From contig SVKJ01000009.1 in the NCBI GenBank assembly GCA_015068525.1, positions 9,312 to 73,311 on the forward strand: a stretch of DNA of 64,000 nt, in the 5' to 3' direction. The translations under genes were made by a program, and so were the position numbers. The stretch comes from Oscillospiraceae bacterium. Its GTDB lineage: Bacteria; Bacillota; Clostridia; UMGS1840; HGM11507. Of this stretch, positions 37,746 to 45,663 are shown piece after piece (position 1 is the first letter of the stretch; each line of letters begins with the position of its first letter). Below the pieces are notes generated by a model that was not told the DNA's origin, ran no database searches, and saw only the letters and a list, made by a program, of their open reading frames with translations.

Positions 37746-38641
37746 TGTACTGGAATGAAATTTGTATAACAATCGAACCTGAAAGAATAGAAGAAGCAAA
37801 TATCTTCTTTTATAATCAGGGAATATTGTCTTTAAACATTGAAGACCCGAATGATATAGAAGAGCATCAAAATAAGGTAAGATGGGACTATATTGATGAA
37901 GAAATACTGCAAAGAGATAAAAATAAAGCATTCGTTAAAGTATACATTGAAGAAGATGATGAAGCCAACCGTATTGTAGAAGAAGGTAAAGAACAGGGCT
38001 ATAATATAACTTTAGTAAAACTTAAAGCAGAAGACTGGGAAAACGGCTGGAAAAAATATTATTCTGCCTTTAATATAACCGATGACCTTGTTATAGTTCC
38101 CGCATGGGAAGACTATGATAAAAAGGGAGACGAAAAAATAATAACATTAGACAGTGGTATGGCTTTTGGCACAGGAACTCACGAAACAACCAAAATGTGT
38201 GTATCGTTTATAAAAGATATAGTCAGCGAGGATACAAAAAAAGTTCTTGATATCGGATGTGGTTCAGGTATATTATCTATTGCGGCATCACGATACGGAG
38301 CAAAGGATATACTTGCGGTTGATATTGACGAACTTGCAGTTAAAATTGCTAAAGAAAATGTTTTCTTAAATGACCTTGATGACAGCATAAAAGTAATTGA
38401 GGGCGATTTAACAAAAAATGTAGAAGGTAAATTCGACTTAATAATTGCAAATATTGTTGCCGATATAATAAAAGAACTTATTCCTGAAATAAGAACATAT
38501 CTTAATGAAAATGGTAAATTTATCATTTCAGGTATAATAAAAGAAAGAGAAGAGGAAGTTTATAACTTCGCTAAAGAACACGGTTTTAATATAGAAAAAG
38601 TTTCCTCAAACGGCGGATGGAGTGCAATGCTTCTGTCATAA
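37745..38641 (+). CDS. prmA: PrmA, ribosomal protein L11 methyltransferase
   Basis: 298 residues. The N-terminal substrate-recognition domain is followed by the class I SAM methyltransferase core: DSGMAFGTGTHETTKMC, VLDIGCGSGILSIAA (motif I), LIIANIVADII (motif IV). It trimethylates L11. Its start codon overlaps the dnaJ stop by one base, so it is the last gene of the heat-shock operon. Its substrate gene rplK is at 61.3 kb. Confidence 0.95.
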   Translation: MYWNEICITIEPERIEEANIFFYNQGILSLNIEDPNDIEEHQNKVRWDYIDEEILQRDKNKAFVKVYIEEDDEANRIVEEGKEQGYNITLVKLKAEDWENGWKKYYSAFNITDDLVIVPAWEDYDKKGDEKIITLDSGMAFGTGTHETTKMCVSFIKDIVSEDTKKVLDIGCGSGILSIAASRYGAKDILAVDIDELAVKIAKENVFLNDLDDSIKVIEGDLTKNVEGKFDLIIANIVADIIKELIPEIRTYLNENGKFIISGIIKEREEEVYNFAKEHGFNIEKVSSNGGWSAMLLS

Positions 38642-38707
38642 AAAAAGAGGGCGTTCAAACTGATATCCCCTTTAAATTGCATAATGTAACTATATCTAAA
38701 CAAAATA

Positions 38708-38736
38708 TTGACTTTTGTAAAGCATTTTGTTATAAT
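38708..38736 (+). promoter_or_regulatory. Promoter of candidate antisense RNA
   Basis: TTGACT (38708-38713), 17 bp, TATAAT (38731-38736), with no gene downstream on this strand. Confidence 0.7.
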
Positions 38737-38742
38737 ACATAT

Positions 38743-38858
38743 AGAAAATGTGGAAACCCAAGATGGTTGCCACAAATAATACACTAACAACAAATGAGGT
38801 TAAACCTCGAAATGCGTGAGCCTATCTGTTAGCGGCAGATGGCTCACTTCTCTTTTCT
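38743..38858 (+). ncRNA. Candidate antitoxin RNA, antisense to the small membrane peptide mRNA
   Basis: About 115 nt from the promoter at 38708-38736 to a hairpin (38816-38828 with 38836-38847) followed by TTCTCTTTTCT. It converges on the minus-strand peptide gene 38844-38939 and overlaps its stop codon and 3' UTR. That is the layout of type I antitoxins such as RatA. It contains a further GTGG...CCAC stem-loop at about 38751-38774. No coding frame with a ribosome binding site is present. Confidence 0.5.
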
Positions 38859-38939
38859 ATTGGTTTTGTAGTATGTATAGAGAGCAAAGGCTAACCCTGC
38901 AATGCTACACAAACTTCCAATGACCGTCAAAGTGTTCAT
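38844..38939 (-). CDS. 31-residue membrane peptide, candidate type I toxin
   Basis: The product starts MNTLTVIGSLCSIAGLAFAL, followed by a YTYY turn and a basic tail (KTNRKEK): one transmembrane helix (about 4-22) and a positive end, the build of holin-like type I toxins (TxpA, Fst, BsrG classes). AAAGGAGG lies 7 nt before the ATG. Its own consensus promoter lies ~165 bp upstream, giving a long structured 5' UTR. A convergent promoter produces a short RNA overlapping its 3' end. I do not recognise the exact peptide family; toxicity is inferred from layout. Confidence 0.6.
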   Translation of the reverse strand: MNTLTVIGSLCSIAGLAFALYTYYKTNRKEK

Positions 38940-39101
38940 GCATCAACCTCCTTTAAGACAATCTCTGCCTTGCGAGAACGATACATTCACCTATCCTTCC
39001 TGCTCTCACAGGCAGGTAGGCAACCATCTTTTTTAACCATCCAACCGTCTACAAAGATTGGCAAAAACTCAACTGTTTGACGGTGGATTTCCACGAGAGA
39101 T

Positions 39102-39130
39102 ATTATACTATAATCGACAAAATATGTCAA
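39102..39130 (-). promoter_or_regulatory. Consensus promoter of the small membrane peptide
   Basis: On the minus strand TTGACA (39130-39125), 17 bp, TATAAT (39107-39102). Start near 39095; the 5' UTR is ~155 nt and opens with a GTGGA-AA-TCCAC hairpin. Confidence 0.8.
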
Positions 39131-39290
39131 TATATAAACTTAGAGCCAATCGTGTGACTAACTCCTTTGTTATTTGTTGATAAGAAAAGCATGGGAGCCA
39201 TTTAGGGACGTACATTTTTGGCACGTTTATAAAATGGAAGTAAAAGAGATAGATTGTTGTATTGTGGACAGTTTTAAGGTCTTATATTTA
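39131..39290. other. Non-coding gap with a degenerate palindrome
   Basis: No ORF is seen. At 39201-39238 there is GGGACGTAC and GGCACGTTTATAAAA, partly matching GACGTCCCC and GGCACGTATAAAAC at 7009-7034, which may be a third decayed repeat type. Confidence 0.4.
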
Positions 39291-39296
39291 AAAAAA

Positions 39297-39332
39297 GCCT
39301 GAGTCGTTTGTTCATACAAACGACTCAGGCTA
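39297..39332 (-). terminator. Terminator of the YqzL-like transcript
   Basis: A perfect 16-bp stem (AGCCTGAGTCGTTTGT ... ACAAACGACTCAGGCT) with a T-run on the minus strand side (39296-39291). Confidence 0.85.
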
Positions 39333-39342
39333 TTGTAGAGAA

Positions 39343-39476
39343 ACACAACAAGGTTCTCCGAAATTCTCGATTTTTAATTCGTTAGAATTTCGTGAGGTTC
39401 TTATTGTAAACTAACACAACAAGGTTCTCCGAAATTCTCGATTTTTAATTCGTTAGAATTTCGTGAGGTTCTTATT
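39343..39476. repeat. Two tandem 63-bp repeats, each with an internal hairpin
   Basis: Copies at 39343-39405 and 39414-39476 are identical and spaced 71 bp apart. Each contains CGAAATTCT pairing with AGAATTTCG. The right copy reaches the stop codon of the tiny gene at 39472-39555. Confidence 0.9.
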
Positions 39477-39555
39477 TTTTCTTTTCCTTAAATTTAAGAT
39501 AATCCTCAATTTTTCCCGTTTTTAAAAATTCATCCCATAACTTTTTTCTTTCCAT
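39472..39555 (-). CDS. 27-residue YqzL-like small protein
   Basis: The product contains WDEFLKTGKIEDYLKFKEK, close to the F..TG.ID.YL.YK pattern of YqzL-family micro-proteins of spore formers. It begins MERKKL with AAGGGTG upstream and ends in a Lys-rich tail. The family's function is unknown. The 3' UTR is made of the tandem 63-bp repeats and then a strong terminator. Confidence 0.65.
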   Translation of the reverse strand: MERKKLWDEFLKTGKIEDYLKFKEKKK

Positions 39556-39685
39556 AAAAATCACCCTTGTTATAATGTGTAAAATACTAAAAACTATCCT
39601 TTAAATCGGTTGACAATATTTGCTTAATGTTATAAAATAAGAGAGTAAAGAACAATAGCATTTTTAAAAAAGAAAAGGTGATTTT

Positions 39686-40213
39686 ATGATTAAAAAAACA
39701 TTTTTAATAAGTTTAATAATTATTGCCTTAATTTTAGTGGGCGTATCACTTATAAATAACAATGAGCCGTCTTCAAATCCGTTGGGGGAAGATGAACTTA
39801 TTACAGTTAATACAAAACTTTATTTTTCAGATGAATTGTCATCATCTTTAGTTGCAAAAGATGTGACTTTTGAGATTAACAAAAATGAAGATAAATATTA
39901 TTTTACATTAAAAAAACTTATTTTGGGACCAACTGATAAAGGAATGTATCCATCTGTTAATCAAAAAACAATTGTTAATAAAGTTACGGTTGAAAACGGA
40001 CTTTGCACAATTGATTTTTCAGATACACTCTTAGAGTATAACACAGGTGGGTCAACAAGGGAAATGATGTGCCTTTATTCTATAGTTAATACAATGTGTG
40101 AATTTTCTGAGATAGAAAGTGTAATATTTACTATAGATGGTAAAAATATTTCTACATTCGGTCAGTTTGATATGAGCGAACCATATAAAAAAGATATGTC
40201 AATGGTGAATTAA
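39686..40213 (+). CDS. GerMN-domain lipoprotein-like spore/germination protein
   Basis: 175 residues. An N-terminal membrane anchor (about 4-24) has no clear lipobox Cys. A single GerMN domain (about 40-165) has KLYFSDELSSSLVAKD, LKKLILGPTDKGMYPSV and LCTIDFSDTLLEYNTGGST. GerMN proteins act outside the membrane in sporulation or germination. A promoter TTGACA-17-TAAAAT lies about 50 bp upstream. It ends where the SLOG-family gene begins. Confidence 0.82.
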   Translation: MIKKTFLISLIIIALILVGVSLINNNEPSSNPLGEDELITVNTKLYFSDELSSSLVAKDVTFEINKNEDKYYFTLKKLILGPTDKGMYPSVNQKTIVNKVTVENGLCTIDFSDTLLEYNTGGSTREMMCLYSIVNTMCEFSEIESVIFTIDGKNISTFGQFDMSEPYKKDMSMVN

Positions 40214-40692
40214 TGATGGGGAAAAAAGCCTGTGCTTTTACGGGGCATAGAATAGTATCTGATTATATTAAAATAAGAGAAGTTTTAAGAGATAAACTAA
40301 GAGAACTTATAAATGATGGTTATACTGTTTTTTATAACGGAGGAGCAATAGGCTTTGATGCTTTTTGCGCTCTTGAAGTGATAAATTTAAAAAAGGAATT
40401 TAATATAAAATTAAATCTTATTCTCCCTTGTAAGAAACAGGATGAAAAATGGAATGAGAGGCAAAAAAATATATATAAATTTATTTTAGATAACAGCGAC
40501 AGCATAGAATATGTATCCGAAAAATATGAAAACGGATGTATGCAAAAAAGAAACCGTTTGCTTTGTGAAAGAAGTGACCTTCTTTTTGCGTATTTAAAAA
40601 GGGAAAGCGGAGGAACATATTATACAGTAAATTATGCTAAAAAAATTGGTAAAGATGTATTTAATATAGCAAATGCCTTGACAAATGCTTAA
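40213..40692 (+). CDS. DUF1273/YpsA-like SLOG-superfamily protein
   Basis: 159 residues with a Rossmann-like SLOG fold: CAFTGHRIV at the N-terminus, VFYNGGAIGFDAFCALEVIN in the middle, NLILPCKKQDEKW, and ESGGTYYTVNYAKK near the end. SLOG domains bind nucleotide-like ligands; YpsA is linked to cell division and stress in Bacillus. The start codon overlaps the preceding stop region. Its ligand is unknown. Confidence 0.82.
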   Translation: MMGKKACAFTGHRIVSDYIKIREVLRDKLRELINDGYTVFYNGGAIGFDAFCALEVINLKKEFNIKLNLILPCKKQDEKWNERQKNIYKFILDNSDSIEYVSEKYENGCMQKRNRLLCERSDLLFAYLKRESGGTYYTVNYAKKIGKDVFNIANALTNA

Positions 40693-40747
40693 TAAAACTG
40701 ATAAAATTATATATAATTAGAATAAAATGGCAAAAATGGAGGAAATT

Positions 40748-41620
40748 ATGATAAGAAGCATGACCGGTTTCGGCAGATGTAAAATGTCGGTTAATGAATA
40801 TGATATAAATATCGAAATAAAATCAGTTAATCACAGATATTTAGACCTTAATTTAAGGCTTCCTAAATACTATTCTTTTCTGGAAGAGAAAATAAGAGAG
40901 AAAATTTCGCAAACTATTTCACGAGGCAAGATTGAAGTATCGGTATACATAAAACTTATAAACAGTGACGAAAAGCAGATAGTTTTAAATGAACCACTTT
41001 GCGACAATTATATTTCAGTATTAAATTCACTTAAAGAAAAACTTGGTACTGATGATAAAATTGATATAAGGCTTTTGTCAAGATTTAACGATATTTTTGA
41101 ATTGGAATATAAAGACGCTGACGAAGAAGTAGTATGCGAAACTGTTCTTAATGTTCTAAGCACGTGCCTTGAAGATTTTGTTTTGATGAGAGAAAGAGAA
41201 GGCAAAAGAATTGAAGAGGACCTTACAGAAAGACTTGACAAAATAGAAAGATTGGGAAAAATAGTTGAAGAAAGAGCACCAATGATTGTAAGTGAGTACA
41301 GGGAAAAACTTCTTGCAAGATTAAAAGAGGTTATTTTGAATGTGGACGAGCAGAGGGTTATCCAGGAAGCCGCAATTTATGCTGATAAGATAACAACTGC
41401 TGAAGAAACAGTAAGACTGGCAAGTCACATAAAAGAATTCAGAAGTCTTATTAAAAAGGGTGGCCCGATTGGTAAAAAGTTAGATTTCATTGTTCAGGAA
41501 ATGAACAGAGAGGTTAATACTATCGGCTCTAAATGTAATGATTTTGATACTGCAAAAGTTGTTGTTGAACTAAAATCCGAAATTGAAAATATAAGAGAGC
41601 AAATTCAAAATATAGAATAG
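40748..41620 (+). CDS. yicC: YicC-family endoribonuclease
   Basis: 290 residues starting IRSMTGFGR, the invariant YicC N-terminus. The C-terminal DUF1732 part has QEAAIYADKITTAEETVRL and GKKLDFIVQEMNREVNTIGS. The E. coli homologue is a ribonuclease acting on some small RNAs. The start is the ATG at 40748 (GGAGG site); an earlier ATG at 40727 would lack this. First gene of yicC-remA-gmk-rpoZ-coaBC. Confidence 0.92.
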   Translation: MIRSMTGFGRCKMSVNEYDINIEIKSVNHRYLDLNLRLPKYYSFLEEKIREKISQTISRGKIEVSVYIKLINSDEKQIVLNEPLCDNYISVLNSLKEKLGTDDKIDIRLLSRFNDIFELEYKDADEEVVCETVLNVLSTCLEDFVLMREREGKRIEEDLTERLDKIERLGKIVEERAPMIVSEYREKLLARLKEVILNVDEQRVIQEAAIYADKITTAEETVRLASHIKEFRSLIKKGGPIGKKLDFIVQEMNREVNTIGSKCNDFDTAKVVVELKSEIENIREQIQNIE

Positions 41621-41644
41621 TAGATTAACGGCTGGGAGAATATT

Positions 41645-41908
41645 ATGAAACTTATAAACATAGGATACGGGAACGTAGTTCTGGCAGATAAAATAGTGGC
41701 GGTTGTAAGCCCTGATTCTGCTCCTATTAAAAGAATAATTCAGGAAGCAAGGGAAAAGGGAAATCTTATTGATGCAAGTTACGGAAGAAGAACAAGGTCG
41801 GTTATAGTTACTGACAGTGACCATATTATTTTGTCTTCAATAGAGCCTAAAACCGTTGCAAATCGTCTTGATGAAAATTCTGAGGAGGTATTTAAAAGTG
41901 ACAGGTAA
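41645..41908 (+). CDS. remA: RemA-type extracellular matrix regulator (DUF370)
   Basis: 87 residues: [20 protein letters not shown], the SPDSAPIKR loop, then [19 protein letters not shown] and [12 protein letters not shown]. RemA is an arc-shaped DNA-binding protein that activates matrix and osmoprotection genes in Bacillus. The gmk start lies within its last 11 bases. Confidence 0.93.
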   Translation: MKLINIGYGNVVLADKIVAVVSPDSAPIKRIIQEAREKGNLIDASYGRRTRSVIVTDSDHIILSSIEPKTVANRLDENSEEVFKSDR

Positions 41909-42494
41909 ACTTTTTGTCATTTCAGGACCTTCGGGAGTTGGAAAAGGAACACTTGTAAATAAAATTTTAGAAAAGAATAAAGAACTTTTCCTGTCTGTTT
42001 CTGCAACAACAAGAAATAAGCGTGAGGGTGAAATTGACGGGATTAATTATTATTTTAAGGAAAAAGAAGAATTTGCAAAGATGGCTGATGAAAACGAATT
42101 TTTGGAATGGGCAACCTTTTGCGAAAATTCTTACGGTACACCTAAACGTCCTGTTTTTGACAAATTAAATGACGGTAAAGATGTAATTTTAGAAATAGAA
42201 ATTCAGGGGGCAATGCAGGTTAAGAAAAATATGCCTTCCTGTGTGCTTGTGTTTATTGCACCTCCATCAAAGGAGGAACTTATAAACCGATTAAAAGGGC
42301 GAGGTACCGAAACAGAAGAGGTTATAAAATTAAGAGTAGAAACGGCAACAAAAGAACTTAAGGTTGCCAAAGAGTACGACTATATTATTGTAAATGACAA
42401 TATAGAAAAAGCTGCAGACGATATTTTGTCGGTTATTAAAGCAGAAAAGTGTAAAAAAGAAAGAATCATTGAAGATTTGGAGGTATTAAAATGA
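41898..42494 (+). CDS. gmk: Guanylate kinase
   Basis: 198 residues: P-loop [10 protein letters not shown] near residues 9-18, GMP-binding [20 protein letters not shown], and [14 protein letters not shown]. It converts GMP to GDP. The start is GTG at 41898 behind GAGGAGG, overlapping remA by 11 nt; this gives the usual length. Confidence 0.95.
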   Translation: MTGKLFVISGPSGVGKGTLVNKILEKNKELFLSVSATTRNKREGEIDGINYYFKEKEEFAKMADENEFLEWATFCENSYGTPKRPVFDKLNDGKDVILEIEIQGAMQVKKNMPSCVLVFIAPPSKEELINRLKGRGTETEEVIKLRVETATKELKVAKEYDYIIVNDNIEKAADDILSVIKAEKCKKERIIEDLEVLK

Positions 42495-42682
42495 TTTTTA
42501 AAGAATTTCAAAGTTTAGTTGACGAAGCCGGATCAAGATACGGTCTTATTATTTCTGTTACCAAAAGAGCAAGAGATATTAAAGACGGCAGCGATCCTCT
42601 TACAGTATCAAATTATGATAAATCTGTTTCTATTGCAACAAAAGAGTTTGCGGAAGGAAAAATTGAGATTGTTAAAAGCTGA
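42491..42682 (+). CDS. rpoZ: RNA polymerase omega subunit
   Basis: 63 residues, short for omega but with the family core: EAGSRYGLIISVTKRARDI and a Ser/Ile-rich helix ending in FAEGKIEIV. It overlaps gmk by 4 nt (ATGA), the usual gmk-rpoZ-coaBC order. It assists RNA polymerase assembly. Confidence 0.9.
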   Translation: MIFKEFQSLVDEAGSRYGLIISVTKRARDIKDGSDPLTVSNYDKSVSIATKEFAEGKIEIVKS

Positions 42683-42703
42683 AGGGCTTAACGGAGGGAA
42701 CTG

Positions 42704-43912
42704 ATGCTTAAAGGAAAGAATGTTGTTGTTGGAGTATGCGGAGGTATTGCTGCTTACAAGGTTTGCGATGTTGTAAGCCGACTTAGAAAAATATCTTGCG
42801 ATGTTAAAGTAATTATGACAAAATCAGCATGTGAGTTTGTGTCAAGTATGACTTTTCGCACTTTGTCGCAAAATGAAGTTGTAACAGATATGTTTGAGGA
42901 GCCTGGTGAGTGGGACGTTAAGCATATATCACTTGCCAAAAGTGCTGATCTTTTTGTTATTGCACCTGCAACGGCAAATTTTATAGGTAAAGTGGCAAAT
43001 GGTATAGCGGACGATATGCTTACAACAACTGTTATGGCTACTAAGAAAAAGGTGCTTATCGTACCTGCTATGAATACTGAAATGTATACTAATCCGATTG
43101 TTCAGGAAAATATAGAAAAATTAAAAAAATTAGGATATATGTTTATGGAACCCGGAGTAGGTCTTTTAGCATGTGGCGATAAAGGGAAGGGAAGACTTCC
43201 TGATCCTGAAAAAATCGTAGAAAATATAAAAGGAATTTTATATCCTAAAAAAGATATGGCAGGGAAAAAAGTTTTAATAACTGCAGGGCCTACAAGAGAA
43301 GCAATGGATCCCGTGAGATTTATTTCAAATAATTCTACGGGTAAAATGGGAATAAATATTGCTAAAGTTTCCTATTTAAGAGGTGCTGATGTTACTTTGG
43401 TTTTAGGTCCATCTGCAGAGAAAATTGATTTTCCGTGCAATCTTGTAAATGTTGTTTCTGCGAGTGAAATGTATGATGCAGTTATTAATAATGTTAAAGA
43501 TAAAGATATAATTATAATGTCTGCTGCAGTTTCAGACTATTCGCCTAAAGATGTTAATTGTGAAAAAATTAAATCCTCTTATGATAATCTAACATTATCT
43601 CTTGAGAAAAACAAAGATATATTAAAAAGTGCATCAACCCTAAAAGATGAAAACGCTGTTATTGGCGGATTTTCTATGGAAACTGAAAATATGGAAGAAA
43701 ATTCGGTTAAGAAAATGAAAGAAAAAAATATTGATTTTATTGTTGCCAATAACTTAAAGCAAAAAGGCGCAGGATTTAGCGTAGATACAAATATTGTAAC
43801 GATTTTTGATAAAAATGGAAACAAGGAAGAATATCCTATAATGTCAAAATTTGATGTTGCAAATAATGTAATTGATAAGGCGTTAAGTTTTACTGAAAAT
43901 TATCAAAATTAA
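42704..43912 (+). CDS. coaBC: CoaBC, phosphopantothenoylcysteine decarboxylase/synthetase
   Basis: 402 residues. The N-terminal CoaC flavoprotein (about 1-180) has VVVGVCGGIAAYKVCDVVS, catalytic His in WDVKHISLAK, and PAMNTEMYTNPIVQ. The C-terminal CoaB has LITAGPTREAMDPVRFISNN and AAVSDYSPK. Two steps of coenzyme A synthesis. A terminator follows. Confidence 0.96.
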   Translation: MLKGKNVVVGVCGGIAAYKVCDVVSRLRKISCDVKVIMTKSACEFVSSMTFRTLSQNEVVTDMFEEPGEWDVKHISLAKSADLFVIAPATANFIGKVANGIADDMLTTTVMATKKKVLIVPAMNTEMYTNPIVQENIEKLKKLGYMFMEPGVGLLACGDKGKGRLPDPEKIVENIKGILYPKKDMAGKKVLITAGPTREAMDPVRFISNNSTGKMGINIAKVSYLRGADVTLVLGPSAEKIDFPCNLVNVVSASEMYDAVINNVKDKDIIIMSAAVSDYSPKDVNCEKIKSSYDNLTLSLEKNKDILKSASTLKDENAVIGGFSMETENMEENSVKKMKEKNIDFIVANNLKQKGAGFSVDTNIVTIFDKNGNKEEYPIMSKFDVANNVIDKALSFTENYQN

Positions 43913-43947
43913 AAAATCAGATGTCAATCAGACATCTGATTTTTTTA
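43911..43947 (+). terminator. coaBC terminator
   Basis: AAAAAATCAGATGTC-AATCA-GACATCTGATTTTTT. Confidence 0.9.
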
Positions 43948-43970
43948 AAAGAAATTGTTTTTTAAATAAT

Positions 43971-44313
43971 GAGAAAATCTGTAAGCCGGGTTCTGTCATT
44001 TAAGATAGTCATCTGTCTGGGACTTAAATTGCTTTAAGCCTCAAGCCACAATTTGAAAAATGTCGGGCAAACTTAATTTTTCATTTAGTGTTGCTTCGGA
44101 TGGGGTTTACACAAGGTCACGGTCTCCCGCCACCTTAGTGAGCTCTTACCTCACTTTTTCACCCTTACATAATAATATCATTATGCGGTAATTTTCTGTT
44201 GCACTTTCCTTAGAGTCGCCTCCACCGGACGTTATCCGGCATCCTGCCCTGCGAAGCCCGGACTTTCCTCACTTTAGAATAAATTAACTAAAGCGCGACT
44301 ATCCAATTTTCTC
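43971..44313 (-). ncRNA. rnpB: RNase P RNA
   Basis: On the minus strand the conserved block GAGGAAAGTCCGGGCTTCGC lies near the 5' end and ACAGAACCCGGCTTACAG near the 3' end. The P1 helix is visible as GAGAAAAT at 44313-44306 pairing with ATTTTCTC at 43978-43971. Length ~343 nt. It looks like type A, as in clostridia. It is the catalytic part of tRNA 5' processing. Confidence 0.93.
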
Positions 44314-44315
44314 AA

Positions 44316-44342
44316 AAATAGCAGGCATAAAGCCTGCTATTT
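44316..44342 (-). terminator. rpsR operon terminator
   Basis: AAATAGCAGGC ... GCCTGCTATTT followed on the minus strand by TTTGAG, right before rnpB. Confidence 0.75.
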
Positions 44343-44353
44343 AATTTGATTTA

Positions 44354-44596
44354 TTAGTCTGTTGTGAAAGGTACAAGAGCAATATGTCTTGCCTTTTTAA
44401 TAGCAGTTGTTAACTGTCTTTGATGTTTCGCACAAGTTCCTGTAATTCTTCTTGGAAGAATTTTGGATCTTTCTGAAAGATATTTTCTTAGTTTTGGAAC
44501 ATCTTTATAGTCAATTGAAGTTGCTTTTTCAACACAGAAACTGCAAACTTTTCTTTTCATTCTTCTTGGTTTGAATGTTTTTTCGTTTTCTGCCAT
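44354..44596 (-). CDS. rpsR: Ribosomal protein S18
   Basis: 80 residues starting MAENEKTF at 44596, 6 nt from AGGAGGTG. A four-ligand zinc-type pattern is visible (CSFC, then GTCAKHQ). The core [20 protein letters not shown] is diagnostic. S18 binds S6 in the small subunit platform. Last gene of rpsF-ssb-rpsR. Confidence 0.95.
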   Translation of the reverse strand: MAENEKTFKPRRMKRKVCSFCVEKATSIDYKDVPKLRKYLSERSKILPRRITGTCAKHQRQLTTAIKKARHIALVPFTTD

Positions 44597-44642
44597 CTGG
44601 CACACCTCCTATATATTGATATTTAGATATCAGGCTAACTGA

Positions 44643-45068
44643 TTAGAACGGAAGACTGTCATCATCATCAAGGGGCATAAATTCATTATCGGAAGGTTTA
44701 ACCTGTTCGGAAAAATCACTGCCTGCTGAATTTCCCTGAGGATTGTCCTTTTTGCTTCCTACAAAATTAACTTCTTCGGCAATAATGTCAGTCGCATAAC
44801 GTTTCTGACCGTCCTGCCCGTCCCACGATCTTGTCTGAATAGAACCTGAAACAAGAGCTAACTGTCCTTTTACAAAATATTTTTTAACAAACTCAGCAGT
44901 TTTGTTAAAAGCAACAATATTTAAAAAGTCTGTCTGCTTTTCTTCGCCTTGTCTTTGAAATCTTCTGTCAACAGCAAGAGTGAAACGTGTAACGACAACA
45001 CCGCTTGGTGAAGTTGACTGTTCAGGATCTCTTGTCAGGCGACCCATTAAAATTGCTTTGTTAAACAT
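44643..45068 (-). CDS. ssb: Single-stranded DNA-binding protein
   Basis: 141 residues. The OB fold starts with AILMGRLTRDPEQSTSPSGV and RFTLAVDRRF. A Ser/Asn-rich linker is followed by the acidic tip DDDDSLPF that recruits repair partners. It lies between rpsF and rpsR, as is standard. Confidence 0.96.
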   Translation of the reverse strand: MFNKAILMGRLTRDPEQSTSPSGVVVTRFTLAVDRRFQRQGEEKQTDFLNIVAFNKTAEFVKKYFVKGQLALVSGSIQTRSWDGQDGQKRYATDIIAEEVNFVGSKKDNPQGNSAGSDFSEQVKPSDNEFMPLDDDDSLPF

Positions 45069-45097
45069 AATAAATACCTCACATAATCTAAGAAATA

Positions 45098-45394
45098 TTA
45101 GTTTTCTTGCTTAACAACTATATCACGAATGATACCGTCAGTAATTTTGTAAATTCTTTCAAGTTCCTGCGGGAATGAAGGGTTAGATGTGAACTCAATG
45201 AACACATAATATCCTTCAGTCAAATCGTTAATTTCGTATGCTAATCTTTTTTTACCCCAAATATCAATATTTGTAAGTTCTCCGTTAGCAGAAATTAAAG
45301 TTTTGAATTTTTCAACTATTTCATTGATTTTTTCTTCTTCTAAAGTAGGATTAACAATGAATATAGTTTCATACTTGTTTTTAATTTCAACCAT
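45098..45394 (-). CDS. rpsF: Ribosomal protein S6
   Basis: 98 residues: YETIFIVNPTLEEEKINEIV, WGKKRLAYEINDLTEGYYV and the C-terminal RDIVVKQEN. It has a strong GGAGGTG site. The ~90-nt leader contains a possible S6:S18-type hairpin, which I cannot confirm. Confidence 0.95.
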   Translation of the reverse strand: MVEIKNKYETIFIVNPTLEEEKINEIVEKFKTLISANGELTNIDIWGKKRLAYEINDLTEGYYVFIEFTSNPSFPQELERIYKITDGIIRDIVVKQEN

Positions 45395-45493
45395 TTCTTA
45401 CACCTCCTTCTGGACTTTTGGCTCACAGTTTATCCATGAGCAAGGACTCTGCGTAATCAGATATTAAAGTATCCTCTTACTTGCAGTCTTTAT

Positions 45494-45522
45494 ATTATAT
45501 ATTATAAAGAAAAAAATGTCAA
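45494..45522 (-). promoter_or_regulatory. Consensus promoter of rpsF-ssb-rpsR
   Basis: Minus strand TTGACA (45522-45517), 17 bp, TATAAT (45499-45494). Confidence 0.85.
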
Positions 45523-45557
45523 GTTTTTTTATTAACAAAAAATATATTAGTTTTTTA

Positions 45558-45585
45558 TTGATTTTTTTTGTATTTATGGTATAAT
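45558..45585 (+). promoter_or_regulatory. Promoter of the exopolysaccharide module
   Basis: TTGATT (45558-45563), 16 bp, TATAAT (45580-45585), ~75 bp before the first gene. Confidence 0.65.
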
Positions 45586-45663
45586 GATATTTGTAACTTT
45601 GTGTGCAGAAAATAGAACGTTAGTTTTATATGGCGCAATTTATAAAAACGGAGGAAAATTAAG

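Noticed and set aside
38987..39094. 35-codon GTG-started leader frame in the toxin mRNA
   Set aside because: It begins at the presumed transcription start with no ribosome binding site; kept only as a note in findings.
39343..39476. Tandem repeats considered as a CRISPR array
   Set aside because: Only two copies, 63 bp long with an 8-bp gap; no spacer series and no cas genes.
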